Below, piece after piece: positions 1-9,552 of a stretch of DNA of 64,000 nt. The number at the start of each line of letters is the position of its first letter. Position 1 is the stretch's first letter. The position numbers and the translations under genes are program-made. The notes under the pieces are model-generated. The model had not been told where the DNA came from, did no database searches, and saw nothing but the letters and a program-made list of their open reading frames with translations. Source of the DNA: Arthrobacter sp. SDTb3-6. Its GTDB lineage: Bacteria > Actinomycetota > Actinomycetes > Actinomycetales > Micrococcaceae. The stretch spans positions 1-64,000 of the forward strand of contig NZ_JAAMFN010000022.1 in assembly GCF_013376095.1 (NCBI RefSeq), written 5' to 3'.

Positions 1-2
1 AC

Positions 3-284
3 GCGTGGGCCGAGTTCGTCCCGTTCCTGCAGTTCGACCGGGAGATCCGCCGGATCGTGTGCACGACCAACGCGATCGAGTCCGTGAACGCCCGGATCCG
101 CAAGGCCGTCCGTGCCCGCGGCCACTTCCCGAACGAGCAAGCCGCACTTAAATGCGTCTACCTCGCCGTGATGGCCCTTGACCCCACCGGACGTGGCAGG
201 GCCCGGTGGACCCAACGATGGAAGGGCGCGCTGAACGCCTTCGACATCGCATTCAACGGCCGGCTGTCCGCCCACAGCCACTAA
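3..284 (+). CDS. IS256-family transposase, C-terminal part (cut by window edge)
   Basis: The reading frame is open from the first bases, so the gene begins outside the window and only its last 93 codons are visible. The conserved C-terminal stretch TTNAIESVNARIRKA, followed by a region with several Trp and Arg residues (about RWTQRWKGALNAF), is typical of the DDE transposases of IS256/IS1081-type elements. An internal GTG at 57 is not the true start. The catalytic Asp residues would lie upstream and cannot be judged, so it is unknown whether the element is intact. It is the only mobile-element gene seen in the window. Confidence 0.85.
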   Translation, partial: AWAEFVPFLQFDREIRRIVCTTNAIESVNARIRKAVRARGHFPNEQAALKCVYLAVMALDPTGRGRARWTQRWKGALNAFDIAFNGRLSAHSH

Positions 285-313
285 CCGAGATACACCGTTA
301 AGTTGGCAGTCCC
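285..313. mobile_element. Probable right terminal inverted repeat of the IS256-type element
   Basis: The bases right after the transposase stop, from CCGAGATACACC through GGCAGTCCC, resemble IS256-family ends, which on the other strand begin with GGGACTG. The left end is outside the window, so the inverted repeat and target duplication cannot be confirmed. The following stretch (314-438) is GC- and CACC-rich and shows no gene. Confidence 0.5.
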
Positions 314-438
314 GCCCCGCACCACCGTCACCACCCCCACCGGCCACCACTACATCACCACCGCACCGCCACTGCCCGGCCCCGCCAGGCAACACCCCAC
401 ATGATGCCGACCGTCAGGCGGGGGAAAAGGTCAGCCGG

Positions 439-720
439 TTACCCGCCGGCGAACGGCGGGAGGACGTCGACGACGTCGTCCGGGGCCAGCGCGGTGGCCA
501 GGTTGCGCTGGGAAACCTCGTTGACCAGGAAGCTGCACCGTGTCAGCAGCTCGGAGAGTGGGGGAGTGCTCGATGAAGCAGACACCGGAAACGACTCGAC
601 CAGGAACTTCGAGAGGTCGCCGAGCGTGAAGGGCGCCGTCCCGGCCAACGCCGCCAGGTCCACCGCCTGCTCTTCAACACCCGTCGCCGCCGCGGCGGCG
701 GCAAAAAATCGTACGTCCAT
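439..720 (-). CDS. moaD: Molybdopterin synthase small subunit (MoaD/ThiS family sulfur carrier)
   Basis: A 93-residue ubiquitin-like protein ending in Gly-Gly (PPFAGG). In this family that C-terminus is adenylated and thiocarboxylated to carry sulfur for the dithiolene of molybdopterin. The N-terminus (MDVRFFAAAAAATG) fits the first beta strand of MoaD. It lies 2 nt downstream of moaA on the same strand, so the two are almost certainly cotranscribed. Its partner MoaE is encoded on the other strand about 5 kb away. The gene ends about 125 bp from the IS element end. A ThiS role is less likely given the Moco context. Confidence 0.88.
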   Translation of the reverse strand: MDVRFFAAAAAATGVEEQAVDLAALAGTAPFTLGDLSKFLVESFPVSASSSTPPLSELLTRCSFLVNEVSQRNLATALAPDDVVDVLPPFAGG

Positions 721-722
721 TC

Positions 723-1838
723 TCAGCCTCCTATGGCGCTCATGCTGCGGTCGGGCTGGACAAAATCAGCGTCGCCCAGGCCCGGATGGCCCATGCCGTG
801 GGCCTTCGGCTTCGCCCACATGGCGTCCTGCCAGCGGGCGGTGACAGCATCGTCGTCGGCCGGGGACGCCCCGGCACGCAGCAGCACCAGCAGGTCTACT
901 TCGGTGCGGGAAAACAGGCAGCTCATCACCTTGCCTTCGGCGGTGATGCGGGTGCGGCGGCAGTCGGCGCAAAACGGTTCGGTCACCGACGCGATGATGC
1001 CCACGGTGCCCAGGAGCTCCCCGGTGCCGGGGCGCCGGACCTCAAAGCGTTCGGCGGGGGCGCCGTCGCGTGCGCGGGGGTCGGGCGAGAGGGCGAAGCC
1101 GCGGCCAAGCAGGGCGCGGATTTCGGCGGCGGTGATCATGCCCTCGCGGGTCCAGCCGTGGTCGGCGTCCAGCGGCATCTGTTCGATGAACCGCAGCTCG
1201 CAGCCGCGTTCCAGGCACCAGTCCAGCAGCTCCACCGCATGGTGGTCATTGACGCCACGCATTAGCACGGCATTGACCTTGACCGGGGGCAGGCCCGCGG
1301 CAGCGGCGGCGTCAATGCCGGCCAGCACCTGGTCCAGGAACGGCCGTCGCGTGAGCTGGAGGAAGGCGTCGTGGTGCAGGGTGTCCATGGAGACATTCAG
1401 CCGCGTCAACCCGGCGTCGGCCAGGGCCTGGGCCTTGCGGGCCAGCCCCACGCCGTTGGTGGTCAGCGAAATGGGCAGCTCAGGATGGTTGGCGCGCAGC
1501 GCGGCAATGATGTCCACGAGATCTGCGCGCACCAGCGGTTCGCCGCCCGTCAGCCGCAGCTCGCGCACACCGAGGCGGTCCACGCCCAGCCCCACCAGCC
1601 GCACAATCTCGGCGGCAGTCAACAGCTTGTCCTTCTTCAGCCACTCCAGCCCGTTCTCGGGCATGCAGTATAGGCAGCGCAGGTTGCATTTGTCCGTCAG
1701 CGACAGGCGCATGTCCGTGGCCGTCCGGCCAAACTGGTCAAGCAGCCCGGCTGCCGGCCCCGGCGCCCATGCTGCGGGGCGTGCGGGGGCTGCGCCGGGA
1801 ACCGCCGGCATGCCCAATAGTGTGCGTCCCGTATCCAT
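723..1838 (-). CDS. moaA: GTP 3',8-cyclase MoaA (radical SAM, Moco biosynthesis)
   Basis: This enzyme carries out the first step of molybdenum cofactor synthesis, converting GTP to 3',8-cyclo-GTP with MoaC. At 371 aa it is somewhat longer than usual because of an Ala/Pro-rich N-terminal extension of about 30 residues. The radical SAM cluster is CNLRCLYC (Cys 51, 55, 58). A second cluster, C-x2-C-x13-C, lies near the C-terminus (FCADCRRTR...MSC). The protein ends in the Gly-Gly needed for activity in known MoaA. The GTP-site motif LRLTGGEPL is present. A TAGCGT -10 motif six bases before the ATG suggests a leaderless mRNA and supports this start. Confidence 0.96.
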   Translation of the reverse strand: MDTGRTLLGMPAVPGAAPARPAAWAPGPAAGLLDQFGRTATDMRLSLTDKCNLRCLYCMPENGLEWLKKDKLLTAAEIVRLVGLGVDRLGVRELRLTGGEPLVRADLVDIIAALRANHPELPISLTTNGVGLARKAQALADAGLTRLNVSMDTLHHDAFLQLTRRPFLDQVLAGIDAAAAAGLPPVKVNAVLMRGVNDHHAVELLDWCLERGCELRFIEQMPLDADHGWTREGMITAAEIRALLGRGFALSPDPRARDGAPAERFEVRRPGTGELLGTVGIIASVTEPFCADCRRTRITAEGKVMSCLFSRTEVDLLVLLRAGASPADDDAVTARWQDAMWAKPKAHGMGHPGLGDADFVQPDRSMSAIGG

Positions 1839-1844
1839 GCCACC

Positions 1845-1850
1845 ACGCTA
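1845..1850 (-). promoter_or_regulatory. -10 element of a probable leaderless moaA promoter
   Basis: Read on the minus strand, TAGCGT lies 6 nt before the moaA ATG, so transcription would begin at or next to the start codon. No good -35 or Shine-Dalgarno was noticed. It is nearly back to back with the TAGAAT of the divergent molybdoenzyme gene at 1902. Confidence 0.5.
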
Positions 1851-1901
1851 CGCCATCGGCGCCATTTGGGGGCAGGCGGAGCTTTGCCCCGCCCGCGAAA
1901 C

Positions 1902-1907
1902 TAGAAT
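1902..1907 (+). promoter_or_regulatory. -10 element of a probable leaderless promoter for the molybdoenzyme gene
   Basis: TAGAAT (five of six to TATAAT) lies six bases before the ATG at 1914, and there is no Shine-Dalgarno. This arrangement supports the upstream ATG rather than an internal one at 1953. Confidence 0.55.
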
Positions 1908-1913
1908 TGTGAC

Positions 1914-3581
1914 ATGGGGCTGCCGGACCTTGCCCCCAACGGAAGGGAAGCCATGGAGGCGCGTCGCAACTGGGGCTTGGCCGGAGTGGTGTGCACGGGC
2001 GTGGGCGTGGCGGCCGGTGAACTCATCGCCGCCGTGGTGAGCCCGTCGGCGTCGCCCGTGAGCGCCGTGGGGCAGGGTGTCATCGGCGCACTGCCCGGGG
2101 GCACCAAGGAATGGGCCATCCACCTCTTCGGAACCTCGGACAAAACCGTCTTCCTTGCCACCATGGTGGTGATCATGGCCGTGCTGGCCGCCGTCGCCGG
2201 GCTGCTCGAACGCACCCGCCGGGGTCTTGGCCTGGCCCTCATTGCGGTGTTTGGTGTCGCCGGGATCGTCGCGGTGGCCGCCCGGCCGGACATCTCCGGC
2301 ATGGCGTTCGTGGCCCCCGTGGTTGCAGCCGGACTCGCGATGGTGCTGCTGGCCTGGGTCCGCAGCAGGTTCCTCGCGCCGTCGCTGGCCCGGGTGCTGA
2401 AGGCGGAGTACGACGCCCGGAGGCGGGCCCGGGTTCCCGGCCCGCCTCCCGTGCCGGCCCCCGCAGATACGGCCCCCGAACCAACCGACCCGGCCGCGGG
2501 CGCCGGGCAGGGCACCACCCGCCGCAGCTTCCTCGGATACATGGGCGCCGGCGCGGCCGTGGCAGTGCTCGCCGGCGGTGCCGCGGTCATGCTGCGCAGG
2601 GCGTCGGTTGCGGTGGCGGGGCTGCGCGCGAAGGTCGTGCTGCCCCGCGCCCTCCGGCCCGCGCCGCCGGTCCCCGCCGCCGCAGTCCTGGACATTGCCG
2701 GCATCACCCCGCTGGTCACGGACCCCAACAATTTTTACCGCATCGACACGGCGCTGGTGGTCCCGGCCGTGAACTCCGATACGTGGAAGCTGACCGTGAC
2801 CGGGCTGGTGGAGCATGAAATCACCATGGACTTTGCCCAGCTCCTGGCCAAGCCGATGGTGGAAAGCTATGTGACCATCGGCTGCGTCTCCAACGACGTC
2901 GGCGGGAACCTGGTGGGCAACGCCCGCTGGCTCGGCTGGCCGGTGCGGGAGCTGCTGGCCGAGGCCGGGGTGAAACCCGGGGCGGACATGGTCCTCTCGC
3001 GCAGCACCGACGGATTCACCGCCGGCACCCCGCTGGCGGCCATGACGGATGCCAGGAACGCCATGATCGCCGTGGGCATGGACGGCGCGCCGCTGCCGTT
3101 GGTGCACGGCTACCCGGCACGGCTCATAGTGCCGGGCCTGTATGGCTACGTCTCCGCCACGAAATGGCTGGCCGAGCTGAAGGTCACCACCTTCACCGCC
3201 GACCAGGGCTACTGGACGCCGCTGGGATGGAGCGCGCTCGGGCCGATCAAGACGGCGTCGCGCATCGACGTCCCGAACGCCGGTGCGACGCCCGCGGCCG
3301 GCCGGTATGTGGCAGCCGGCGTGGCGTGGTCGCCGGAGCGCGGCATCGCGGCCGTGCAGGTCCAGCTCGACGGCGGGCCCTGGCAGGGTGCCACGCTGGC
3401 GGCCGCGCTGAACAAGGACACCTGGGTCCAGTGGCAGGCACCCCTGGACCTCACGGCGGGGCACCACCAGCTGAAGGTCCGCGCCGTCGACGGGACCGGG
3501 GCCGTCCAGACAGGCGACATTGCCCCGCCCGCGCCAAACGGGGCCACGGGCTGGCACACGGTTGAATTCACCGCACGGTGA
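1914..3581 (+). CDS. Membrane-anchored molybdopterin-dependent oxidoreductase (sulfite oxidase family)
   Basis: A 555-residue protein in three parts. Residues about 20-155 hold roughly four hydrophobic membrane segments. A linker is followed by a Tat-like motif (TTRRSFLGYMG, arginines near residue 202) and another hydrophobic stretch. From about residue 250 to the end come an oxidoreductase Mo-binding domain and an Ig-like Mo-co dimerisation domain. The putative Mo-ligating cysteine is in TIGCVSN (about residue 324). The catalytic part should face outside the cytoplasm. The substrate cannot be told from sequence. Its place between moaA/moaD and moeA-moaCE fits a Moco-using enzyme beside its cofactor genes. 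Some other actinobacteria have similar architectures, as I recall. Confidence 0.85.
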   Translation: MGLPDLAPNGREAMEARRNWGLAGVVCTGVGVAAGELIAAVVSPSASPVSAVGQGVIGALPGGTKEWAIHLFGTSDKTVFLATMVVIMAVLAAVAGLLERTRRGLGLALIAVFGVAGIVAVAARPDISGMAFVAPVVAAGLAMVLLAWVRSRFLAPSLARVLKAEYDARRRARVPGPPPVPAPADTAPEPTDPAAGAGQGTTRRSFLGYMGAGAAVAVLAGGAAVMLRRASVAVAGLRAKVVLPRALRPAPPVPAAAVLDIAGITPLVTDPNNFYRIDTALVVPAVNSDTWKLTVTGLVEHEITMDFAQLLAKPMVESYVTIGCVSNDVGGNLVGNARWLGWPVRELLAEAGVKPGADMVLSRSTDGFTAGTPLAAMTDARNAMIAVGMDGAPLPLVHGYPARLIVPGLYGYVSATKWLAELKVTTFTADQGYWTPLGWSALGPIKTASRIDVPNAGATPAAGRYVAAGVAWSPERGIAAVQVQLDGGPWQGATLAAALNKDTWVQWQAPLDLTAGHHQLKVRAVDGTGAVQTGDIAPPAPNGATGWHTVEFTAR

Positions 3582-3680
3582 CGGGCATCCGCGGGCGCGC
3601 CACCCCGCCGGGGGAGCCCCGGACGTCACCTAGGATGGGTCTAACGTCCGCCGCCGCATGTTGTTCCGGGAGGAAAACCG

Positions 3681-4958
3681 ATGCGTAGAACAGTTGCAGA
3701 ACACCAACAGGCCGTGCTTGAAATGCTGGGCCGCGCCTGGCAGGGCACCGGCGGTGTCCCGTTGTTGCACGACGCCGCAACCCGGGTTCCGCTGACCGGG
3801 CTGCCCGGGCGTGTGCTGGCTGCCGAACTGCTGGCGCCCATCGACCTGCCGCCGTTTGCCAACTCCCAGATGGACGGCTTCGCCATCCGGGTGGACCCGT
3901 CAGCGAAACAACCCCATAACATTGATTCCAGAAAATCAACCATCTACCGTGTGGCGAAAACGATCCCGGCCGGGATCCTGCCCCCGCCCCTGGAACCGGG
4001 CACCGCCGCCCCGATCATGACCGGGGCAATGCTCCCGGCGGGGGCCAACGCCGTGGTGCCCGTGGAGCAGGCCCGCCCGGCCGCCTTTCCGGCGGCAGGC
4101 GGCACGGTGAAGCTGCCGGCCACCCGGCCCGGCACCTTTGTCCGCGCGAAGGGCAGCGACCTCGCCGCCGGCAGCGTTGCCATCGCCGAAGGTACGCTGC
4201 TGAACGCCGCCCACATCGGCCTGGCTTCCGCCTTGGGCTGCAGTTCCCTGCCGGTGCGCCCGGAACCGCGCGTGCTCCTGGTGACCACGGGCGACGAAGT
4301 GTTGCTGCCGGGGGACCCCCGGGCCGCGGACGGCCTGCCGGAGGGGAGGATCTTCGACGCCAACATGGCGCTGCTGCGCGCCAACCTGGTGCAGGCCGGG
4401 GTTGAGGTGGTCCTGGCGCCCGTGGTCCGGGACGAGCCCCACGCGCTGCTGGAGGTGCTGGACGGGTATGTGGACAGTGTGGACCTGATCCTGTCCACCG
4501 GCGGCATCAGCGCCGGCGCCTTTGAAGTTGTGAAGCAGGCCCTGTCCGGGCTCGACGTGGACTTTGTCTCCCTGGCCCTGCAGCCGGGCGGGCCCCAGGC
4601 GCTGGGCACGTACAAGGGCGTGCCGTTCATCGGTTTCCCCGGCAACCCCGTCAGCGGCGTGGTCTCCTTTGAACTGTTCCTGCGCCCGGCGCTGACGGCG
4701 CTGCTGGGCGCCCCGGCACCGCGCCGGCGGGTCCTGGCAGCCCTGGAGAACGCGCTGGACTCGCCGGCCGGCAAGTACCAGGTCCGCCGCGGCGTGTACC
4801 AGGGCCCGGGGTTTGAATCCGCGGCCTCCGTGCGCGAGGTGGGCGGCCCGTCGTCGCACTTGCTGGGGGCCTTGGCCCAGGCCAACGCGCTCATTCACAT
4901 CCCGGCGGGGGTCACGGAATTGCACGCCGGGTCAAAGGTGGAAGTATGGCTGTTGTGA
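3681..4958 (+). CDS. moeA: Molybdopterin molybdenumtransferase MoeA
   Basis: MoeA inserts molybdate into adenylylated molybdopterin. The 425 residues match the usual family length. Visible motifs are [30 protein letters not shown], the nucleotide-type LSTGGISAG and [10 protein letters not shown] good Shine-Dalgarno (GGGAGGAAAACCG then ATG) sets the start. It heads the moeA-moaC-mog-moaE run, in which each gene overlaps the next. A patch of codons around 3900-3950 is markedly AT-richer than the rest of the gene (see findings), but the frame stays intact. Confidence 0.95.
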   Translation: MRRTVAEHQQAVLEMLGRAWQGTGGVPLLHDAATRVPLTGLPGRVLAAELLAPIDLPPFANSQMDGFAIRVDPSAKQPHNIDSRKSTIYRVAKTIPAGILPPPLEPGTAAPIMTGAMLPAGANAVVPVEQARPAAFPAAGGTVKLPATRPGTFVRAKGSDLAAGSVAIAEGTLLNAAHIGLASALGCSSLPVRPEPRVLLVTTGDEVLLPGDPRAADGLPEGRIFDANMALLRANLVQAGVEVVLAPVVRDEPHALLEVLDGYVDSVDLILSTGGISAGAFEVVKQALSGLDVDFVSLALQPGGPQALGTYKGVPFIGFPGNPVSGVVSFELFLRPALTALLGAPAPRRRVLAALENALDSPAGKYQVRRGVYQGPGFESAASVREVGGPSSHLLGALAQANALIHIPAGVTELHAGSKVEVWLL

Positions 4959-5458
4959 CTGATCCCCAGACCCCTGAATTAACCCACCTGCGCCACGACG
5001 GCACGGCCCACATGGTGGACGTCTCCGCCAAGGCCGCCACCGTCCGGGAGGCCACCGCCACCGGCACGGTGCACACGACCCCGGCGGTCATGGCGCTGCT
5101 GGGCGCGGGCGAGCTGCCGAAGGGCGACGCCCTGGCCGTGGCCCGCGTGGCCGGCATCATGGGCGCCAAAAAGACGCCGGAACTCATTCCCCTGTGCCAC
5201 CCGCTGCCAATTTCCAAGGTCACGGTCGACTTTGGGCTCGGCGCCGCCGCCGTCACCATCACGGCCACCGTCAAGACCCGTGGCGTCACGGGCGTGGAGA
5301 TGGAGGCGCTGACGGCCGTCTCCGTTGCGGCGCTGAGCGTGTACGACATGGTCAAGGCCGTGGACAAGCACGCCGTCATCTCCGGCATCCAGGTGCTGGC
5401 CAAGAGCGGCGGCAAGAGCGGGGACTGGACCGCCGGGCCCGCGGAGGTGGCGCAGTGA
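4946..5458 (+). CDS. moaC: Cyclic pyranopterin monophosphate synthase MoaC
   Basis: MoaC converts 3',8-cyclo-GTP to cyclic pyranopterin monophosphate. Its 170 residues carry the family landmarks HMVDVSAK near the N-terminus, [13 protein letters not shown] in the middle, and [19 protein letters not shown]...KAVDK toward the end, which contains the catalytic Asp and Lys. The start lies 13 bp inside the end of moeA, indicating translational coupling. The gene also overlaps the following mog start by 4 bp. Confidence 0.96.
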   Translation: MAVVTDPQTPELTHLRHDGTAHMVDVSAKAATVREATATGTVHTTPAVMALLGAGELPKGDALAVARVAGIMGAKKTPELIPLCHPLPISKVTVDFGLGAAAVTITATVKTRGVTGVEMEALTAVSVAALSVYDMVKAVDKHAVISGIQVLAKSGGKSGDWTAGPAEVAQ

Positions 5459-5944
5459 GTGCCTGCGAACCCGCTGCCGGGCCGGGCCGGGCCGGGGTGG
5501 TCATCGCCTCCACCCGGGCCGCCCTGGGCGTCTACGCGGACAAGACCGGGCCCGTCATCACCGGCTGGCTGCGGGAACACGGATTCGACGTCGCCGAGCC
5601 CGTGGTGGTGCCCGACGGCGCCCCCGTCGGCGCGGCCCTGCGCGCCCTGCTGGCGCAACGGCCCGCCGTCGTGCTGACCAGCGGCGGCACCGGACTGAGC
5701 CCCACCGACGAAACCCCGGAAATGACCCTGCCGCTGCTGGACCGCGAGGTCCCGGGCATCATGGAGGCCATCCGCGCAGCGGGCCTGGCCAAGACGCCCA
5801 TGGCCGCCCTCAGCCGCGGGCACGCGGGCCTGGCGGGGCGGACGTTCGTGGTGAACCTGCCGGGCTCGCCGTCCGGCGTCATGGACGGGCTGGCCGTGCT
5901 TGATCCCCTCATCGGGCACATCTGCGAACAGGTGGGAGGCGGGC

Positions 5945-5955
<11 letters not shown>
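5455..5955 (+). CDS. mog: Molybdopterin adenylyltransferase (MoaB/Mog family)
   Basis: This protein probably activates molybdopterin by adenylation before MoeA acts. The GTG start at 5455 overlaps the moaC stop as GTGA and gives 166 residues. Family motifs are [16 protein letters not shown] and the late [11 protein letters not shown]. The family has closely related members named MoaB, MogA and Cnx1G-like; sequence alone does not choose the best name. Its position between moaC and moaE supports the Moco role. Confidence 0.92.
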
Positions 5956-7214
<1,259 letters not shown>

Positions 7215-7218
7215 CCCC

Positions 7219-7695
7219 ATGTCAAAGACAACAAGGCCCGGGATCCGCATCTCGAAGACGAAGGTCTGGGTGGCGCTGATCTGCCTGCTGCTGGTGTTTT
7301 ACCTGGTGGTCATGTTCCAGCGCTCCTTCACGCTGATGTTCGTCTCCCCGGAGTGGCAGGCCAAGGCCATGGGCGCCGGCTACTTCCTCATCCCGCTCGT
7401 GGCCGCGTGGGCGCTCATCAAGGAAGTGCTCTTTGGCGCCCGCACCGAGAAGCTGGCCAACATCCTTGAGGCCGAGGGCGGCCTGCCGGTGGACAACCTC
7501 CCGCGCACGCCCGGCGGCCGGATCGTCCGCGCCGCCGCCGACGCCGAATTTGAAAAATACCGGCTGGAGGCTGAGGCCGCGCCCGGCGACTGGCGCTCCT
7601 GGTTCCGGCTCTCCTGCGCCTACGACGCCGCCGGGGACCGCAAGCGCGCCCGCAAGGCCATGCGCGACGCCTTCACCCTGTACCGCGCCGGCTGA
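7219..7695 (+). CDS. Uncharacterised two-helix membrane protein with a TPR-like tail
   Basis: The ATG at 7219 gives 158 residues. Two hydrophobic segments lie near residues 14-33 and 48-66. The soluble tail ends in a helix pair, GDWRSWFRLSCAYDAAG then DRKRARKAMRDAFTLY, whose spacing of Trp, Leu, Ala, Tyr and Ala looks like one tetratricopeptide repeat. The function is unknown; homologues often sit near dapB/dapA in Arthrobacter-type genomes as far as I recall. It begins 4 nt after the dapB stop and is probably cotranscribed with it. An upstream TTG (7204) is possible but less likely. Confidence 0.75.
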   Translation: MSKTTRPGIRISKTKVWVALICLLLVFYLVVMFQRSFTLMFVSPEWQAKAMGAGYFLIPLVAAWALIKEVLFGARTEKLANILEAEGGLPVDNLPRTPGGRIVRAAADAEFEKYRLEAEAAPGDWRSWFRLSCAYDAAGDRKRARKAMRDAFTLYRAG

Positions 7696-7788
7696 CGCAG
7701 CACTCCGGGCTGCCGGACGCGGCCTCCTCGCCGGCAGATCCCCGGGCCACGGCCGCACTACCCGACCCATGCAAGAGGCAGGACCAAG

Positions 7789-8595
7789 GTGACCAGCACC
7801 CACAACCCGGACGACGGCGTCGAACTTTCCTACGATGTGGTGGGGGAGGGCGACCCCATCCTGCTGCTCCACGGCAGCGCGCTCAGCCGCGCCATCTGGC
7901 GTGGCTTTGGCTACACCAAGGCATTGCGCGAAAACCACACCGTCATCACGATGGACCTGCGCGGGCACGGCCGCTCCGGCAAGCCGCACACCCAGGCGGC
8001 GTACGCCATGGACGTGCTCGTGGCGGACGCCCTGGCCGTGCTGGACGCCGCGGGTGCGCCACGGGCCCACATCGGCGGCTATTCGGTGGGCTCACGCATC
8101 GGCTACTCCCTGGCCGTGGCCGCCCCGGAGCGGCTGCTTTCGCTGACCACCCTGGGCGGGACCTACCGCATCCAGCCCGGAAGCGTGGGCAGGCTGTTTT
8201 TCCCCGGGTATGACGCCGCCCTCGGCTCCGGCGGCATGCCCGCCTTCGTTGCCGGCTGGGAGGCACAGATAGGCGGCCCGCTCGACCCGCAGACCAAGGC
8301 AGCCTTCCTGGCCAATGACGCGGCGGCCCTGCAGGCCTACTTCCGCCAGACGGAGGCCGAACCCGCCATCGCCGAGGCCGACGTGGCCGCCCTGGCCATG
8401 CCCGCCCTGCTGCTGGCCGGCACGGCGGACAGGGACCGGCTGGCGGACTCCCGGCGCGCGGCCGGCCTCATGCCCCATGCGCGGCTCGTGGAACTGCCCG
8501 GGCGCAACCACGGCACCACGCTGTTTCCCGCCCAGCCGGTCCTTGACGAATGGCTGCCGTTCCTGCAGGACGGCCGGTCGGCAGACCGTCCATAA
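7789..8595 (+). CDS. Alpha/beta hydrolase fold protein
   Basis: A 268-residue hydrolase of unknown substrate. The oxyanion motif LLHGSA is near residue 27. The nucleophile elbow is GGYSVGSRIG (Ser in G-x-S-x-G). The likely acid residue is in LLAGTADRDRL and the His in GRNHGTT near the end, which gives a complete catalytic triad. It has no signal peptide, so it is cytoplasmic. The closest general resemblance is to esterases and peroxidase-type hydrolases. It lies between the dapB and dapA segments; the 93-nt gap before it has no obvious promoter. Confidence 0.85.
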   Translation: MTSTHNPDDGVELSYDVVGEGDPILLLHGSALSRAIWRGFGYTKALRENHTVITMDLRGHGRSGKPHTQAAYAMDVLVADALAVLDAAGAPRAHIGGYSVGSRIGYSLAVAAPERLLSLTTLGGTYRIQPGSVGRLFFPGYDAALGSGGMPAFVAGWEAQIGGPLDPQTKAAFLANDAAALQAYFRQTEAEPAIAEADVAALAMPALLLAGTADRDRLADSRRAAGLMPHARLVELPGRNHGTTLFPAQPVLDEWLPFLQDGRSADRP

Positions 8596-8606
8596 CGTGG
8601 CGCACG

Positions 8607-8637
8607 TTGAACGAATCGGCCCGGTAGCAGGTAACGT
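8607..8637 (+). promoter_or_regulatory. dapA promoter with -35 and -10, probably leaderless
   Basis: TTGAAC (8607-8612) and TAACGT (8632-8637) are 19 bp apart. The -10 ends 7 nt before the dapA ATG, so the mRNA would begin at or beside the start codon. Confidence 0.55.
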
Positions 8638-8644
8638 TTTACCC

Positions 8645-9550
8645 ATGTCTGAGTCTGCTATTGCCACCCGCCCCTTTGGAACACTGGTGCCCGCCATGGT
8701 CACCCCCTTCACCGAGGACGGGGCCGTCGACTACAAACAGGCAGCGGCGCTGGCCAACAAGCTGGTCGACGACGGCTGCGACGGCATCCTGGTCACCGGC
8801 ACCACGGGCGAAACCTCCACCCTGACGGACGAGGAAAACCTGGGCATGTTCCAGGCCGTCCTGGACGCCGTGGGGGACCGGGCCCGCGTCATCGCCGGCA
8901 CCGGCACCAATGACACCCGCCACTCCATCAGCCTGTCCCGGCGCGCCGCGGCCCTGGGCGTCCACGGCCTGCTGATCGTCACCCCCTACTACAACAAGCC
9001 CAGCCAGGCCGGCATCCAGGCGCACTTCACGGCCATTGCCGACTCCACCGATCTGCCCGTCATGCTCTATGACATCCCCGGCCGGGCCGGCGTGCCCATT
9101 GCCACCGAAACCATCATCAAGCTGGCCGACCACCCGCGCATCACCGCCCTCAAGGATGCCAAGGCCGACTTCAGCGCCACCACCCGCGTGCTCGCCAACA
9201 CCGACCTCGACGTCTACTCGGGCGACGACGGACTGACCCTGCCGCTCATGGCCGCCGGCGCCGTCGGCCTGGTCAGCGTCAGCGCCCACGTGGCGCCGCA
9301 AAAGTTCCGTGCCCTCGTCGACGCCGCTGCCGCCGGCGACTTCGCCACGGCCCGCCGCCTCCATTTTGAGCTGGACCCGGTGGTGCGTGCCACCATGGGC
9401 CACATCCAGGGTGCCGTGTCGGTCAAGCAGATTCTCAAGTGGCAGGGAATCCTGCCCACCTCGGTGGTCCGCCTTCCCCTCGTGGAACCGGGTGCGGCCG
9501 AGATTGCCCTGATCAAGGCTGACCTTGCGGAAGCTGGAATGGAATTGTAG
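8645..9550 (+). CDS. dapA: 4-hydroxy-tetrahydrodipicolinate synthase DapA
   Basis: DapA condenses aspartate semialdehyde with pyruvate, the entry to diaminopimelate and lysine. Its 301 residues form the TIM-barrel family: GTTGETSTLT near residue 50, the tyrosine motif VTPYYNKPSQAG, LYDIPGRAG, and the Schiff-base lysine in ITALKDAKAD (K170). The start at 8645 is set by the -10/ATG spacing. The stop is 2 nt before the RNase J start, so dapA and rnj form one transcript, an arrangement common in actinobacteria. Confidence 0.97.
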   Translation: MSESAIATRPFGTLVPAMVTPFTEDGAVDYKQAAALANKLVDDGCDGILVTGTTGETSTLTDEENLGMFQAVLDAVGDRARVIAGTGTNDTRHSISLSRRAAALGVHGLLIVTPYYNKPSQAGIQAHFTAIADSTDLPVMLYDIPGRAGVPIATETIIKLADHPRITALKDAKADFSATTRVLANTDLDVYSGDDGLTLPLMAAGAVGLVSVSAHVAPQKFRALVDAAAAGDFATARRLHFELDPVVRATMGHIQGAVSVKQILKWQGILPTSVVRLPLVEPGAAEIALIKADLAEAGMEL

Positions 9551-9552
9551 AC

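Noticed and set aside
1848-3629. 593-codon minus-strand frame opposite the molybdoenzyme
   Set aside because: Shadow frame rich in Gly, Arg and His; the plus-strand protein has clear domains.
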